From contig SFHC01000004.1 of NCBI GenBank assembly GCA_004555725.1, forward strand, positions 124,001-188,000: 64,000 nt of DNA. Reading direction: 5' to 3'. The notes under the pieces were generated by a model, which was not told where the DNA came from, ran no database searches, and worked only from the letters and a program-made list of their open reading frames with translations. How positions within the stretch are numbered: the stretch's first letter is position 1; each line of letters opens with the position of its first letter. A program made the position numbers and the translations under genes. Of this stretch, positions 8,725 to 17,341 are shown one piece after another. Source of the stretch: [Eubacterium] saphenum. GTDB lineage: Bacteria; Bacillota; Clostridia; Peptostreptococcales; Anaerovoracaceae.

Positions 8725-9693
8725 ATGGATAAACCAACGTTATTGATTATGGCCGCCGGAATGGGCAGCCGATATGGCGGATTGAAGCAGATTGACCCGA
8801 TTACCGAGCAGGGTGAGGTAATCATGGATTTTTCGCTTTATGACGCGATGATGGCCGGCTTTGAACGTGCGGTTTTTGTTATCAAAAAAGAAAATGAAGA
8901 GGCGTTCAGAAAACTCATTGATGGACGCGTGGATCAGTACATGGACACAGAAATCGTCTATCAGGAAATGGATGACCTTCCGGAAGGGTACAGGGCACCG
9001 GAAGGTCGTGTGAAACCGTGGGGAACGGGGCATGCGATTCTGGCGGCCCGCCATGTCATTCACGGCCCGTTTGCTGTTGTCAACGCGGACGATTACTACG
9101 GCCCGACTGCGTTCCATCTTCTCTATGATTATCTGGAGCACGTGCAGGATACCGAGCCGTACCAGTATGCCATGGTCGGATTCCAGCTGGAAAAGACACT
9201 GAGCGAGAGCGGCACGGTAGCCAGGGGAATCTGCGAACTGACAGAAACCGGTCTCCTGAAAAATGTCGTCGAGCGCACCAAGGTCATGTCCAGAGGCGAC
9301 TACACTGGATATACCGAGGACGATGGAAAGACATGGACTGCGATTCCGCAGGGAAGCACGGTCTCCATGAATTTCTGGGGCTTTACCGGCGCGTTCATGA
9401 AAGAAGCATGGGATCGTTTCCCGGCATTTCTGGATCAGGCGCTGCAGGAGAACCCGATGAAGGGCGAGTATTTTCTGCCGTCCATCGTAGAGGGACAAAT
9501 TAAAGAAGGCAAGGCGGAGGTCCATGTTCTGAAGACGCCGGATAAGTGGTATGGGGTAACCTATCATGAAGATCACGACATTGTCGCTTCCGCGATCCAG
9601 TCGATGAAAGACAAGGGAATCTATCCGGAAGTCCTGTTCCGGAAGGAGCCGGAGAACGTGGTCTGGAAAGAACTGCGTCCAAAGGACGAGTAG
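8725..9693 (+). CDS. sugar-phosphate nucleotidyltransferase family protein
   Basis: The 322-residue protein begins with the nucleotidyltransferase loop L-I-M-A-A-G-M-G-S-R-Y-G-G-L-K-Q, the glycine-rich NTP-binding motif of GlmU/RmlA-like enzymes. V-N-A-D-D-Y-Y-G, near residue 125, is the metal-binding Asp region. Such enzymes join a sugar phosphate to an NTP to make a nucleotide sugar. The protein is longer than a bare catalytic domain and lacks the left-handed beta-helix of GlmU. It is a single-gene unit with its own promoter, so the sugar cannot be inferred from neighbours. Confidence 0.85.
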   Translation: MDKPTLLIMAAGMGSRYGGLKQIDPITEQGEVIMDFSLYDAMMAGFERAVFVIKKENEEAFRKLIDGRVDQYMDTEIVYQEMDDLPEGYRAPEGRVKPWGTGHAILAARHVIHGPFAVVNADDYYGPTAFHLLYDYLEHVQDTEPYQYAMVGFQLEKTLSESGTVARGICELTETGLLKNVVERTKVMSRGDYTGYTEDDGKTWTAIPQGSTVSMNFWGFTGAFMKEAWDRFPAFLDQALQENPMKGEYFLPSIVEGQIKEGKAEVHVLKTPDKWYGVTYHEDHDIVASAIQSMKDKGIYPEVLFRKEPENVVWKELRPKDE

Positions 9694-9803
9694 GCGGGAA
9701 TGCAGCAAGCCGGGCGCGGCCTTGCGCGTATTGCTTTTGTCACGAAAACGGACGGATATGCCTGAAAGCGTGGAATTTCAAGGCGATCATGCGCAAAAAC
9801 TGC

Positions 9804-9831
9804 TTGCTATTCAGACGCGAGGTGATATAAT
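9804..9831 (+). promoter_or_regulatory. promoter of rpsF-ssb-rpsR
   Basis: TTGCTA (9804-9809), 16-nt spacer, TATAAT (9826-9831) with an extended TG motif at 9823-9824. Confidence 0.75.
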
Positions 9832-9854
9832 ATTCCAGTACACGTAAAATCCTT

Positions 9855-9874
9855 GCACCGTTGAAGAGCGGTGC
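9855..9874 (+). promoter_or_regulatory. leader hairpin, probable S6:S18 autoregulatory site
   Basis: GCACCG and CGGTGC pair around an 8-nt loop in the 5' leader of rpsF. In many bacteria the S6:S18 complex binds a leader hairpin with an exposed CCG to repress its own operon. The position, the operon content and the ACCG element fit, but the exact consensus was not checked. Confidence 0.5.
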
Positions 9875-9900
9875 CATAAGTCCATAGGGAGGTGAAAGCT

Positions 9901-10188
9901 ATGACAAATTATGAAGTAATGTTCATCCTCGATCCGACACTCAGTGAAGAGGAAAAGAAGGCTGCAATCGAGAAGGTTCAGGGTGTTATCTCTGAGCACG
10001 GTGAACTGGGAGATACTGACGTCTGGGGACTCAGAAAGCTGGCATACCCGATTCAGAAGAAGAATGAGGGATACTATGTTGTAACAGAGTTCAAGGCAGA
10101 TACGGAATTTCCTAAGGAGCTCGACAGAAGAATCAAAATCTCTGACAAGATTATCAGACATATGATCGTAAATAAGGACGCAAGATAG
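9901..10188 (+). CDS. rpsF: 30S ribosomal protein S6
   Basis: The 95-residue protein matches S6 throughout (Y-E-V-M-F-I-L at the start, the G-L-R-K-L-A-Y-P-I-Q-K-K segment, and R-H-M-I-V-N-K near the end). S6 binds S18 and 16S rRNA in the central domain of the small subunit. ATG 9901 after GGGAGGTGAAAGCT is the start; the GTG at 9892 lies inside the ribosome site. It heads the usual rpsF-ssb-rpsR operon. Confidence 0.98.
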   Translation: MTNYEVMFILDPTLSEEEKKAAIEKVQGVISEHGELGDTDVWGLRKLAYPIQKKNEGYYVVTEFKADTEFPKELDRRIKISDKIIRHMIVNKDAR

Positions 10189-10219
10189 TCCATATAGGAT
10201 CAGATGAAAGGGTGCGAAC

Positions 10220-10825
10220 ATGAATAGTGTTGTACTTATCGGGAGATTAACGAAAGATCCGCAGGTCCGTTACACATCCGGAAGTCAGATGGCAGTTGCA
10301 AGCTTTACGCTTGCGATTGACCGTCCGGTGAGAAACGGCGGAGAACGTCAGGCGGATTTTCCTAGGATCGTTGTATTTGGAAGACAGGCAGAGACCTGTG
10401 AGAAGTATCTGGCCAAGGGCAGACTTGTTGCTGTCAGCGGACGCATTCAGACCGGAAGCTACCAGAACCAGAAGGGCGATACGGTATATACGACAGATGT
10501 CGTTGCAAACCGTGTAGAGTTCCTGGAGTGGGGCGACCGTCAGGGAAGCGGCTCAGGTCAGGGTTATCGTCAGGGAGGAAATGACGGATATTCCGGCGGA
10601 TATAACAACGGCGGATATCAGAATCAGAACTCCGGCGGTTATAATGACTTCCAGGGTCAGAACAGCGGGTTCCAGAACGGCGGCGGATACGGGCAGGACG
10701 CGCCACAGGCGGCTCCGTCCTATTCTGCTCCGCAGAACCAGTCTCAGAATCAGCCGGCTCAGAATGATCAGCCGGACGATATGCCGGATTCCTTTGAAGC
10801 GATCGATGAAGACGTTCCATTCTAA
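10220..10825 (+). CDS. ssb: single-stranded DNA-binding protein
   Basis: The N-terminal OB-fold (about residues 1-105) opens with N-S-V-V-L-I-G-R-L-T-K-D-P, as in SSB. A long Gly/Gln/Asn/Tyr-rich linker follows, then the acidic tip D-E-D-V-P-F, which recruits replication and repair proteins. SSB coats single-stranded DNA as a tetramer. The length, 201 residues, is somewhat above the common 150-180 because of the linker. It lies between the two ribosomal genes, as in most Bacillota. Confidence 0.97.
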   Translation: MNSVVLIGRLTKDPQVRYTSGSQMAVASFTLAIDRPVRNGGERQADFPRIVVFGRQAETCEKYLAKGRLVAVSGRIQTGSYQNQKGDTVYTTDVVANRVEFLEWGDRQGSGSGQGYRQGGNDGYSGGYNNGGYQNQNSGGYNDFQGQNSGFQNGGGYGQDAPQAAPSYSAPQNQSQNQPAQNDQPDDMPDSFEAIDEDVPF

Positions 10826-10845
10826 TGGAAAGGGGATAGAATATC

Positions 10846-11085
10846 ATGGCTATGGATAACAGACGCCGCGGCGGCATGAGAAGAAAGAAAGTATGCCAGT
10901 TCTGCGCAGATAAATCAGAAGTTATCGATTACAAGGACGTTGAGAAGCTGAAGAAGTTTGTTACTGAGAGAGGTAAGATTCTTCCGAAGAGAATCACAGG
11001 AACTTGTGCTAAGCACCAGAGAGAGCTGACAACGGCAATCAAGAGAGCAAGAATCGTTGCACTCCTGCCGTATGTTGCAGACTAA
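10846..11085 (+). CDS. rpsR: 30S ribosomal protein S18
   Basis: The 79-residue basic protein carries the S18 core (K-K-F-V-T-E-R-G-K-I-L-P-K-R-I-T-G-T, then Q-R-E-L-T-T-A-I-K-R-A-R). It keeps C-Q-F-C near residue 18 and a later C-x2-H, so it is the zinc-binding (C+) form of S18. GGGG precedes the start. It is the last gene of the operon and is followed by a strong terminator. Confidence 0.98.
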   Translation: MAMDNRRRGGMRRKKVCQFCADKSEVIDYKDVEKLKKFVTERGKILPKRITGTCAKHQRELTTAIKRARIVALLPYVAD

Positions 11086-11203
11086 TTCAGTTACTCTGGA
11101 TGATTAGGCAGCTGACATGGATACCCATGCAGCTGACGATATACATTGAAATCAGACACGCTGGCGACACAGATCAGCTGCGCGCAAGACGTGACAGAAT
11201 AAG

Positions 11204-11258
11204 ACCGCACAGGGAGATGCAGAGGTGAGAACCAATGCACTGGCTGTGCGGTTTTTTT
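11204..11258 (+). terminator. intrinsic terminator of the rpsF operon
   Basis: ACCGCACAG (11204-11212) pairs with CTGTGCGGT (11244-11252) and seven T residues follow. A second inverted repeat (CAGCTG.CATGG with CCATG.CAGCTG, 11109-11135) lies just before it. Confidence 0.85.
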
Positions 11259-11330
11259 GTGTAATTATTTCTGCGGGAGGGTTGTCCGGCTGCGAATTGC
11301 TGTACAGAAGCGGCCGGAGAAGGGGACTGT

Positions 11331-12641
11331 CTAGTCATCCGGATCGCAGACGCAGAAGGCCGCGTAGAGCGGAATGGAGTACAGATGGTCTGACCATCCG
11401 AAGTTCAGCTCTGAGAATCGGATGCCGTAAGCCGGATGGAATTTTTCCATATAATTCTTCAGGCTTGTGGAGCGCTTATGGCGTCCGGATTTGATTTCAA
11501 TCGGGACGATTTGATAGCCGTCATCGTAAATCAGGTCAATTTCCATGCTTTCTGATGGTTTATAGTAATACAGTTCGTGTCCTGAAGAAGCAAACTGCTG
11601 CATGACATAGTTTTCTGTGATGCCGCCTTTATAGATATTATGCTGTGAAGAGAGCAGGTCGCGGTAATGAAATCCGCACATGGCGGTCAGTATACCTACG
11701 TCAGACATATAAATCTTGAACGATGTCGGTTTTTCGTATCCTTTTAATGGAGCTTCCGGACGTTCCAAGGCGTTGACCCGGTAAACCATTCCAGATGAGA
11801 CCAGCCAGTCGAGCGGACCGGAGAAATCCCGTTTATTTCCGCCGCTTCTGACCGTGCTGTATTTGAATTTCGGGTTTTCATTGGCGAGCTGCCGGGGAAC
11901 TGTGTTGTATACTTCTGTGATTTTCACACTTTCTGCCGCACTGGTCACATATTTGGTCATATCTGCGAGATACGCCAGCTGCAGGTTCTTGTGGATCAGA
12001 GGGTCAAGATTCAGGACCTTTTTATCCTTATGCAGGTAATCGAGTATACACTCCGGCATACCTCCTGTGAACAGATAGTCGTGGTATAAATGCAGGGCCT
12101 TTTCATGAATCCCCTCTGCCAGATGCGTCCGGTTCAGAAATGCGTTCCGGATTCCGTCCCTGAGCAGCGTCTCATCACAGGCGATCATAAATTCCTCGAA
12201 ATCCATCGGATACATTTGATGGATGCTGACTTTCCCGACAGGGAAAGAAGTTTCAAAGCGCTCGAGTTTTACGCCAAGAAGACTGCCTGCGCATAAAATC
12301 CGGTAATCTTCCGGTGCTTCACAGAAATATTTCAGTGCAGTAATTGCACGTTCGCTGCGCTGGATTTCATCAATAAAAATAGGAGTATCACTGTTGATCA
12401 CACGTCCAAGCATCTGACCGAGCTGTGTCAGAATGGCGTTCGGATCAAGGCGGCCGTCAAATATTGAAGCAATATCCGGGCGCTCTTCCAGGTTGATGTA
12501 GATATAATCCCTGTATGTGTTCTCACAGAAATGCCGGATCATCCAGGTTTTTCCGACCTGGCGCGCTCCGGTCACCATGATTGGCTTATGAAATGGAGCG
12601 CTTTCCCATTCGGACAGGGTTTTATAAAACTTGCGAAACAT
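11331..12641 (-). CDS. AAA-type ATPase with DUF4143 domain
   Basis: The 436-residue protein has a Walker A motif G-A-R-Q-V-G-K-T (residues 25-32), Walker B P-I-F-I-D-E-I-Q (about 86-93) and sensor-like A-G-S-L-L-G. Its C-terminal half is DUF4143-like, ending in a nuclease-fold pattern (E-I-D-L-I-Y-D, then P-I-E-I-K-S-G). This family is widespread, often in many copies per genome, with no firmly known role; links to defence or toxin-antitoxin behaviour have been proposed. GGGAGG precedes the start. It stands alone, behind three evenly spaced operator-like sites. Confidence 0.88.
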   Translation of the reverse strand: MFRKFYKTLSEWESAPFHKPIMVTGARQVGKTWMIRHFCENTYRDYIYINLEERPDIASIFDGRLDPNAILTQLGQMLGRVINSDTPIFIDEIQRSERAITALKYFCEAPEDYRILCAGSLLGVKLERFETSFPVGKVSIHQMYPMDFEEFMIACDETLLRDGIRNAFLNRTHLAEGIHEKALHLYHDYLFTGGMPECILDYLHKDKKVLNLDPLIHKNLQLAYLADMTKYVTSAAESVKITEVYNTVPRQLANENPKFKYSTVRSGGNKRDFSGPLDWLVSSGMVYRVNALERPEAPLKGYEKPTSFKIYMSDVGILTAMCGFHYRDLLSSQHNIYKGGITENYVMQQFASSGHELYYYKPSESMEIDLIYDDGYQIVPIEIKSGRHKRSTSLKNYMEKFHPAYGIRFSELNFGWSDHLYSIPLYAAFCVCDPDD

Positions 12642-12702
12642 CCTCGACCTCCCGTTATCCTTTGTGCGTTATGCTTCCTGCATTCATCATAGCACGAAAA
12701 AG

Positions 12703-12780
12703 ATGAAATGATTCAGCTTTTTTTCGTTAAAAACATGAAATATTTCATGAAATAAGCGAGAAAAACATGAAACACTTCAG
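12703..12780. promoter_or_regulatory. three operator-like sites with exact 32-bp spacing
   Basis: Sites of form ATGAA-N5-TTCA begin at 12703, 12735 and 12767. The middle one is inside a perfect 16-bp palindrome (CATGAAATATTTCATG, 12734-12749). They lie 62-139 nt before the ATPase start, and the spacing is three helical turns. Confidence 0.55.
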
Positions 12781-12881
12781 TTATTTTGCATATGATTTTC
12801 ATCTGTATACGGAATCCGTAAAATTTAATAAACATGATCAATCCAGACATGAAAATGCGGAACGGGAAAGAAAGGGCATCG

Positions 12882-12932
12882 AAAAAAGGCCGCTGTCCCG
12901 GACAAGGAATCATTCTTGTTCGGGCAGCGGCC
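12882..12932 (-). terminator. intrinsic terminator of the L,D-transpeptidase gene
   Basis: A long stem (GGCCGCTG, CCCG, ACAAG arms paired with CTTGT, CGGG, AGCGGCC), with six T residues following on the minus strand. Confidence 0.9.
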
Positions 12933-12955
12933 TGTGACCGTTCTGTCTGAATATG

Positions 12956-14422
12956 TTATTTCGATGCAGCTGTGCTGCTGGCGGAAGAAGATGCGGACTC
13001 TTCCTTCAGGACCTTGATGGTCACTGTGCTTCCGGCTTTCAGCTTGCTGCCTGCTGCGGTCTGCTCATAGACCTGTCCGAAGCTGAAGTCGCCAAAGCGG
13101 TCAGCATTCTGTTTCAGTTCATCAGCAGTCAGTGTCTGGTACTCGGTCTGAACCGTGAAACCTTCCTTTTCCAGTGCTTCCTTTGCGGCAGATTCTGTCT
13201 GTCCCTTAACATCCGGTACTTCCTTCAGGGTCTGTGCAGTGATGGTGACGGTGCTCTTTGCGACGACCTTCTTATTCTGTGTGCTGGTCAGCGCATAGAT
13301 GACCGTGTAGTTTCCATCCTCGGCGAAGACGTAGCTCTTTGCCTGGCTGTATGTCATGGCTGTGGTCTTTCCGCTCGGATCCTTGACTGTTACGCGGATT
13401 GCGGCTGTTCGGTCAGACGGGCCCTGTTTTCCGGTGACTCCGGAAACGGCATTGCTGCTTCCTGTTTCAACCGTGCGGTTGGATGCGCCGCTGATGGAAG
13501 GTTTGGTTTCAATAGCCTTGACGGTGAAACGGAAGTTTACAGAGTTGGATCTTCCCCACGGATCGTTGACGTAATAGGTAACCACGTATGTTCCGGCATT
13601 CTTTGTGGAGAATGCGGAGGTGCTGATTTTCTTATACGCAGAAGATCCGGCAGCTTTCATCTGTACTTTAGTGATCTTCACGTAGTTCGTGAGGTTCATG
13701 TGGGAATTCGGATCCTTTGCTGTTACGCCGCTCTTCAGACTGTATGCAGCTCCCTGTTTCACAACGGCAGCCTTCTTCACTTTGATGACCGGCTTCGGCA
13801 TCAGATGACGGAGCGGATTGCCCTTGGCAGGGTCAGTCGGATCCCAGCTTCTGACGGCGCTTCCCGGAACTTTGATAGCCTTTGGCTTTCCGAGCGGACC
13901 GGCATTGCTGCTGGAGTAAATCGTGACTTTGGTTCCCGCCGGGCAGTTGTCATACATCCATTTGGCGTCGGCGGTAGAAACACGGATGCAGCCGTGCGAT
14001 GCCTTCCGGCCGAGCTTATTGAATTCTGCTCTGGCCTGGGCATTATGCTTAGGCGCGTAATACCAGACGCTGTGAATGAAAATGCCGCCGTAGAGGTGAG
14101 CAGTGTACTGACCGTAATCAAAGAAATTGCCGTCCAGGGACATGGTCAGCCAGCGCTTCTTGGATGATGTGCGCCAGGTGCCGTTATAGGTGGTTGTTGC
14201 CGGTGAAGTATTTACTCCGGTTGAGCAGAGCATGGCGCGGACCGGCTTCCATTTTCCGCCAATGTTCTTATATGCGGTGATGACATTACGCTTCTGGTTG
14301 ACCTTCAGCCAGTATTTTCCGCTGGAAGCGGCAGAAGCCGGCTCCAGGTATGCGGCAAACAGTGTGATGACCATTGCCAGGGCCAGTATCAGCGTAATGG
14401 AACGATTGTATGATTTCTTCAT
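12956..14422 (-). CDS. secreted L,D-transpeptidase with Ig-like and PASTA domains
   Basis: The 488-residue precursor has a signal peptide (K-K-S then a hydrophobic stretch to about residue 32), and a YkuD L,D-transpeptidase domain (about 36-170) with catalytic S-H-G-C-I-R (His143, Cys145) and an upstream H-S. One or two Ig-like modules follow (about 210-400), then a C-terminal PASTA-like module (V-P-D-V-K-G-Q-T). A Ser/Ala-rich tail ends it. Such enzymes make 3-3 cross-links in peptidoglycan or attach proteins to it; PASTA may bind cell-wall peptides. ATG 14422 after AAGGAG is the start; an upstream extension lacks a ribosome site. Confidence 0.9.
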   Translation of the reverse strand: MKKSYNRSITLILALAMVITLFAAYLEPASAASSGKYWLKVNQKRNVITAYKNIGGKWKPVRAMLCSTGVNTSPATTTYNGTWRTSSKKRWLTMSLDGNFFDYGQYTAHLYGGIFIHSVWYYAPKHNAQARAEFNKLGRKASHGCIRVSTADAKWMYDNCPAGTKVTIYSSSNAGPLGKPKAIKVPGSAVRSWDPTDPAKGNPLRHLMPKPVIKVKKAAVVKQGAAYSLKSGVTAKDPNSHMNLTNYVKITKVQMKAAGSSAYKKISTSAFSTKNAGTYVVTYYVNDPWGRSNSVNFRFTVKAIETKPSISGASNRTVETGSSNAVSGVTGKQGPSDRTAAIRVTVKDPSGKTTAMTYSQAKSYVFAEDGNYTVIYALTSTQNKKVVAKSTVTITAQTLKEVPDVKGQTESAAKEALEKEGFTVQTEYQTLTADELKQNADRFGDFSFGQVYEQTAAGSKLKAGSTVTIKVLKEESASSSASSTAASK

Positions 14423-14546
14423 GATATAATTGCTCCTTTTACATAATAGTGATGCGTTCCGGGTGAAAAACAAAACATATAGAAAAGTTTCGTCCGGTCT
14501 TTGCTTTATATACCGGACATTCGTTTTCAAACGGGAACGTAAGTTC

Positions 14547-14575
14547 ATTATAGCCCTTGCACATACGATTTGCCA
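14547..14575 (-). promoter_or_regulatory. promoter of the L,D-transpeptidase gene
   Basis: Minus strand: TGGCAA, 17-nt spacer, perfect TATAAT. The -35 is weak. The leader would be about 120 nt. Confidence 0.5.
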
Positions 14576-14623
14576 CTGAATAAAACTTAAGAAGTAGAGG
14601 GGAGCTGGAAGGATGGAGAACAG

Positions 14624-14650
14624 AAAAAAGAGGCCGCACACAGGCGGCCC
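14624..14650 (-). terminator. intrinsic terminator after alr
   Basis: GGCCGC (14632-14637) pairs with GCGGCC (14644-14649); on the minus strand the stem is followed by CTCTTTTTT. Confidence 0.8.
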
Positions 14651-14720
14651 CTGAAGGTCAGCAGATCTTGTCCGACCTGCCGGACGGATTTTTCATTCAG
14701 AATGAACGGAATGGATACGA

Positions 14721-15860
14721 TTATTTAACATATACCTTCGGCAGTCTCTGTCCGAACGCGCAGGTAATCTCGTAATTGATTGTGCCTGTCGCGTCTGCGA
14801 TATCGTCTGCTGTAATAGAGTTCTTTCCGTCGCTTCCCATGACGATGACCTCGTCGCCGAGTTTGACGTCCGGAACATCGGTGACATCTACCATGAACTG
14901 GTCCATGCAGATGTTTCCGGCGATCGGGCATACATGACCGTTGATCAGGACTTTGCCGACCGGTGAGTACGGACGCGGATAGCCGTCTGCATATCCGATT
15001 CCGACGGTTGCAATCTTAGCCGGAGCTTTGGAGATGTACTTTCTTCCGTAGCCGACGGAGAAATCTGCCGGAACATCCTTCAGATGCACGATATTGGCTT
15101 TGACAGACATCACCGGCTTGATGGACAGATCAGCAGGATCAACGTCGTGGGACGGATACAGTCCGTACAGAATGATGCCGGCTCTGCACTTGTCAAAATA
15201 AACCTCAGGCATTCTCATGATCGCTGCGCTGTTTGCCAGTGTGCGCTTAGGGATGCTGACGCCGGCTTTGGAAACCTCTTCATAGAAGTGGTTATAATGC
15301 GCTTCCTGACCGTGTGCGTAGTCCAGATCTTTGGCATCGGCGGTAGAGAAGTGTGAAATCATGCCCTTAACCTTGAAGTTGGACAGTTTTTCAACTTCCT
15401 TCAGTTCTTCTGCAGCGTGTTCAGTGTCGTTCCACTGGTAGCCGATACGTCCCATGCCGGTATCTACGGCGATCAGCGCCTCAACGGTCTTGCCTTCTGC
15501 CTTTGCCGCCGCATCAATAGCGCGGGCATTCTCCAGCGAGCAGAATACCGGTGTGATGTCATATTTAACGAGCGCGTCCGCGTACATATCCGGAGTCAGC
15601 CCCAGGCAGATGATTTCTCCCGGAATTCCGTTCTCGCGCAGTGTAGCGCCTTCTGCGAGTGTTGCAACCGCGAAAGTGTCTACGCCGTTTTCCTGCAGCA
15701 CGCGTGCTGTTTCCACGCTGCCGTGCCCATAAGCGTCAGCCTTGATGACGCCGACCATCTTTGCGTTCGGGCCGATTTTCTTCTGGATGCTCTTGATGTT
15801 GTAATCCAGATTGGAAAGATTGACTTCTACCCATGCAGGGCGCAGTGCTTCCTTATACAT
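14721..15860 (-). CDS. alr: alanine racemase
   Basis: The 379-residue enzyme has the PLP lysine at Lys40 in V-I-K-A-D-A-Y-G-H-G and the second catalytic base Tyr271 in S-V-G-Y-G-R. The conserved C-M-D-Q-F-M-V-D-V segment lies in the C-terminal barrel. It converts L-alanine to D-alanine for peptidoglycan. Length matches the family. AGGAGG precedes the start. It lies just upstream, same strand, of the L,D-transpeptidase gene, another wall enzyme, but terminators separate the two. Confidence 0.97.
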   Translation of the reverse strand: MYKEALRPAWVEVNLSNLDYNIKSIQKKIGPNAKMVGVIKADAYGHGSVETARVLQENGVDTFAVATLAEGATLRENGIPGEIICLGLTPDMYADALVKYDITPVFCSLENARAIDAAAKAEGKTVEALIAVDTGMGRIGYQWNDTEHAAEELKEVEKLSNFKVKGMISHFSTADAKDLDYAHGQEAHYNHFYEEVSKAGVSIPKRTLANSAAIMRMPEVYFDKCRAGIILYGLYPSHDVDPADLSIKPVMSVKANIVHLKDVPADFSVGYGRKYISKAPAKIATVGIGYADGYPRPYSPVGKVLINGHVCPIAGNICMDQFMVDVTDVPDVKLGDEVIVMGSDGKNSITADDIADATGTINYEITCAFGQRLPKVYVK

Positions 15861-15960
15861 ACTTGTTCTCCTCCTTCACATTACATTCTTTTCTATTAAT
15901 TTCCGCATATTGGCATGTTGGGAATACTGAGAGTATTCAGTCATACCGCTGTGCAGAGAA

Positions 15961-16007
15961 GAGCAGTGGAAATCCAGTTCACATGCAGACGTGAATTCAC
16001 ACTGCTC
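15961..16007 (-). terminator. hairpin after purA, possible terminator
   Basis: GAGCAGTG (15961-15968) pairs with CACTGCTC (16000-16007), with an inner TTCAC/GTGAA stem. The T-tract on the minus strand is poor. Confidence 0.45.
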
Positions 16008-16026
16008 TTTATTGGACAAAGGTTAA

Positions 16027-17316
16027 TTAGATCAAGGGTTTACGCTCGATGATGTCCTCGCGCGCAGGTCCGTTGGAGACCATGGTGATCGGGAAGCCGA
16101 TCTGGCGCTCGATTTCATTAACGTATTCCTGGGCTTCCTTTGGAAGATCCTCGAATTTGCGGATACCGGTGATATCGCATTTCCAGCCCGGCATCTTCTT
16201 ATAAATGGCTTTGCATCTTGCCAGGTCTGTGGTGTTCGGGAAGTCCTGTGTCTCTTTGCCGTCCAGTTCATAGCCGACGCAGAGAGGAATCTCGTCCAGG
16301 TATCCGAGCGGATCCAGTACGGTCAGAGCGACTTCTGTAGCGCCCTGCAGGGTGCATCCGTAGCGGGAAGCTACGCAGTCGTACCAGCCAACTCTTCTCG
16401 GACGTCCCGTAGTTGCTCCGAATTCTCCGCCGTCTCCGCCGCGCTTACGCAGCTCATCAGCTTCGTCGCCGTGCAGTTCAGTGACAAAATCTCCGCCGCC
16501 GACCGAGGACGCGTATGCCTTGGTAACGGCAATGATATCCTTGATCTCATACGGCGGAACGCCTGCGCCTGCAGCTGCGTATCCGGCGATCGTGTTGGAG
16601 GATGTCGTCATCGGGTAGATGCCGTGATCGATATCCTTCATTGTTCCCAGCTGTCCTTCAACCAGGATGGTTTTTCCTTCTTTCAGAGCCTGATGCAGGA
16701 ATGCGGATGTGTGAGCCACATATGGACGAATCATCTCTCTGTATTCACAGATTGTCTTATACAGATCGTCCGGATCCAGCTCCGGTTTATGATACAAGTG
16801 CTTGATCAGGGTGTTCTTGATGGTGCAGACATTCTGAATACGTTCTTTCAGCATGTCGTCCGGCATGAACAGCTCATTGATCTGGAAGCCGATCTTTGCG
16901 TATTTATCGGAATAGCAAGGTGCAATTCCGGATTTGGTTGAACCGTATGCCTTGCCTGCGAGACGCTCTTCTTCATATCCGTCCAGCAGAATGTGGTATG
17001 GCATGACGACCTGTGCGCGGTCGGAAACCAGAAGATGCGGCTTTGGAACACCATGGGATGTCAGATCATCGATTTCCTTCATCAGTCTCGGAATGTCCAG
17101 CGCAACGCCGTTTCCCAGTACACAGGTGGTGTGCTGGTAGAAAGCGCCGGATGGAATCATATGCAGGGAGAACTTTCCATATGAGTTTTTAATGGTGTGT
17201 CCTGCATTGGCTCCGCCCTGGAAGCGAACGACGATGTCGGCATTTTCTGCCAGCATATCGGTAATCTTTCCCTTGCCTTCATCTCCCCAGTTTGCGCCTA
17301 CAATTGCTTTTACCAT
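16027..17316 (-). CDS. purA: adenylosuccinate synthetase
   Basis: The 429-residue enzyme begins V-K-A-I-V-G-A-N-W-G-D-E-G-K-G-K, the PurA GTP-loop, and has G-G-A-N-A-G-H-T, the catalytic histidine region. It joins aspartate to IMP with GTP to make adenylosuccinate in AMP synthesis. ATG 17316 follows ATAGGAGGAATATCAACT; the longer frame overlaps purB and lacks such a site. It starts 26 nt after purB, so the two consecutive AMP-pathway enzymes are co-transcribed (reaction order purA then purB). Confidence 0.97.
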   Translation of the reverse strand: MVKAIVGANWGDEGKGKITDMLAENADIVVRFQGGANAGHTIKNSYGKFSLHMIPSGAFYQHTTCVLGNGVALDIPRLMKEIDDLTSHGVPKPHLLVSDRAQVVMPYHILLDGYEEERLAGKAYGSTKSGIAPCYSDKYAKIGFQINELFMPDDMLKERIQNVCTIKNTLIKHLYHKPELDPDDLYKTICEYREMIRPYVAHTSAFLHQALKEGKTILVEGQLGTMKDIDHGIYPMTTSSNTIAGYAAAGAGVPPYEIKDIIAVTKAYASSVGGGDFVTELHGDEADELRKRGGDGGEFGATTGRPRRVGWYDCVASRYGCTLQGATEVALTVLDPLGYLDEIPLCVGYELDGKETQDFPNTTDLARCKAIYKKMPGWKCDITGIRKFEDLPKEAQEYVNEIERQIGFPITMVSNGPAREDIIERKPLI

Positions 17317-17341
17317 AGTTGATATTCCTCCTATCCTACGA

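Noticed and set aside
12953..14167. 404-codon plus-strand reading frame
   Set aside because: It lies wholly antisense to the L,D-transpeptidase gene, has no ribosome site, and its Cys/Leu/Arg-rich product resembles no family. It is a by-product of codon bias in the real gene.
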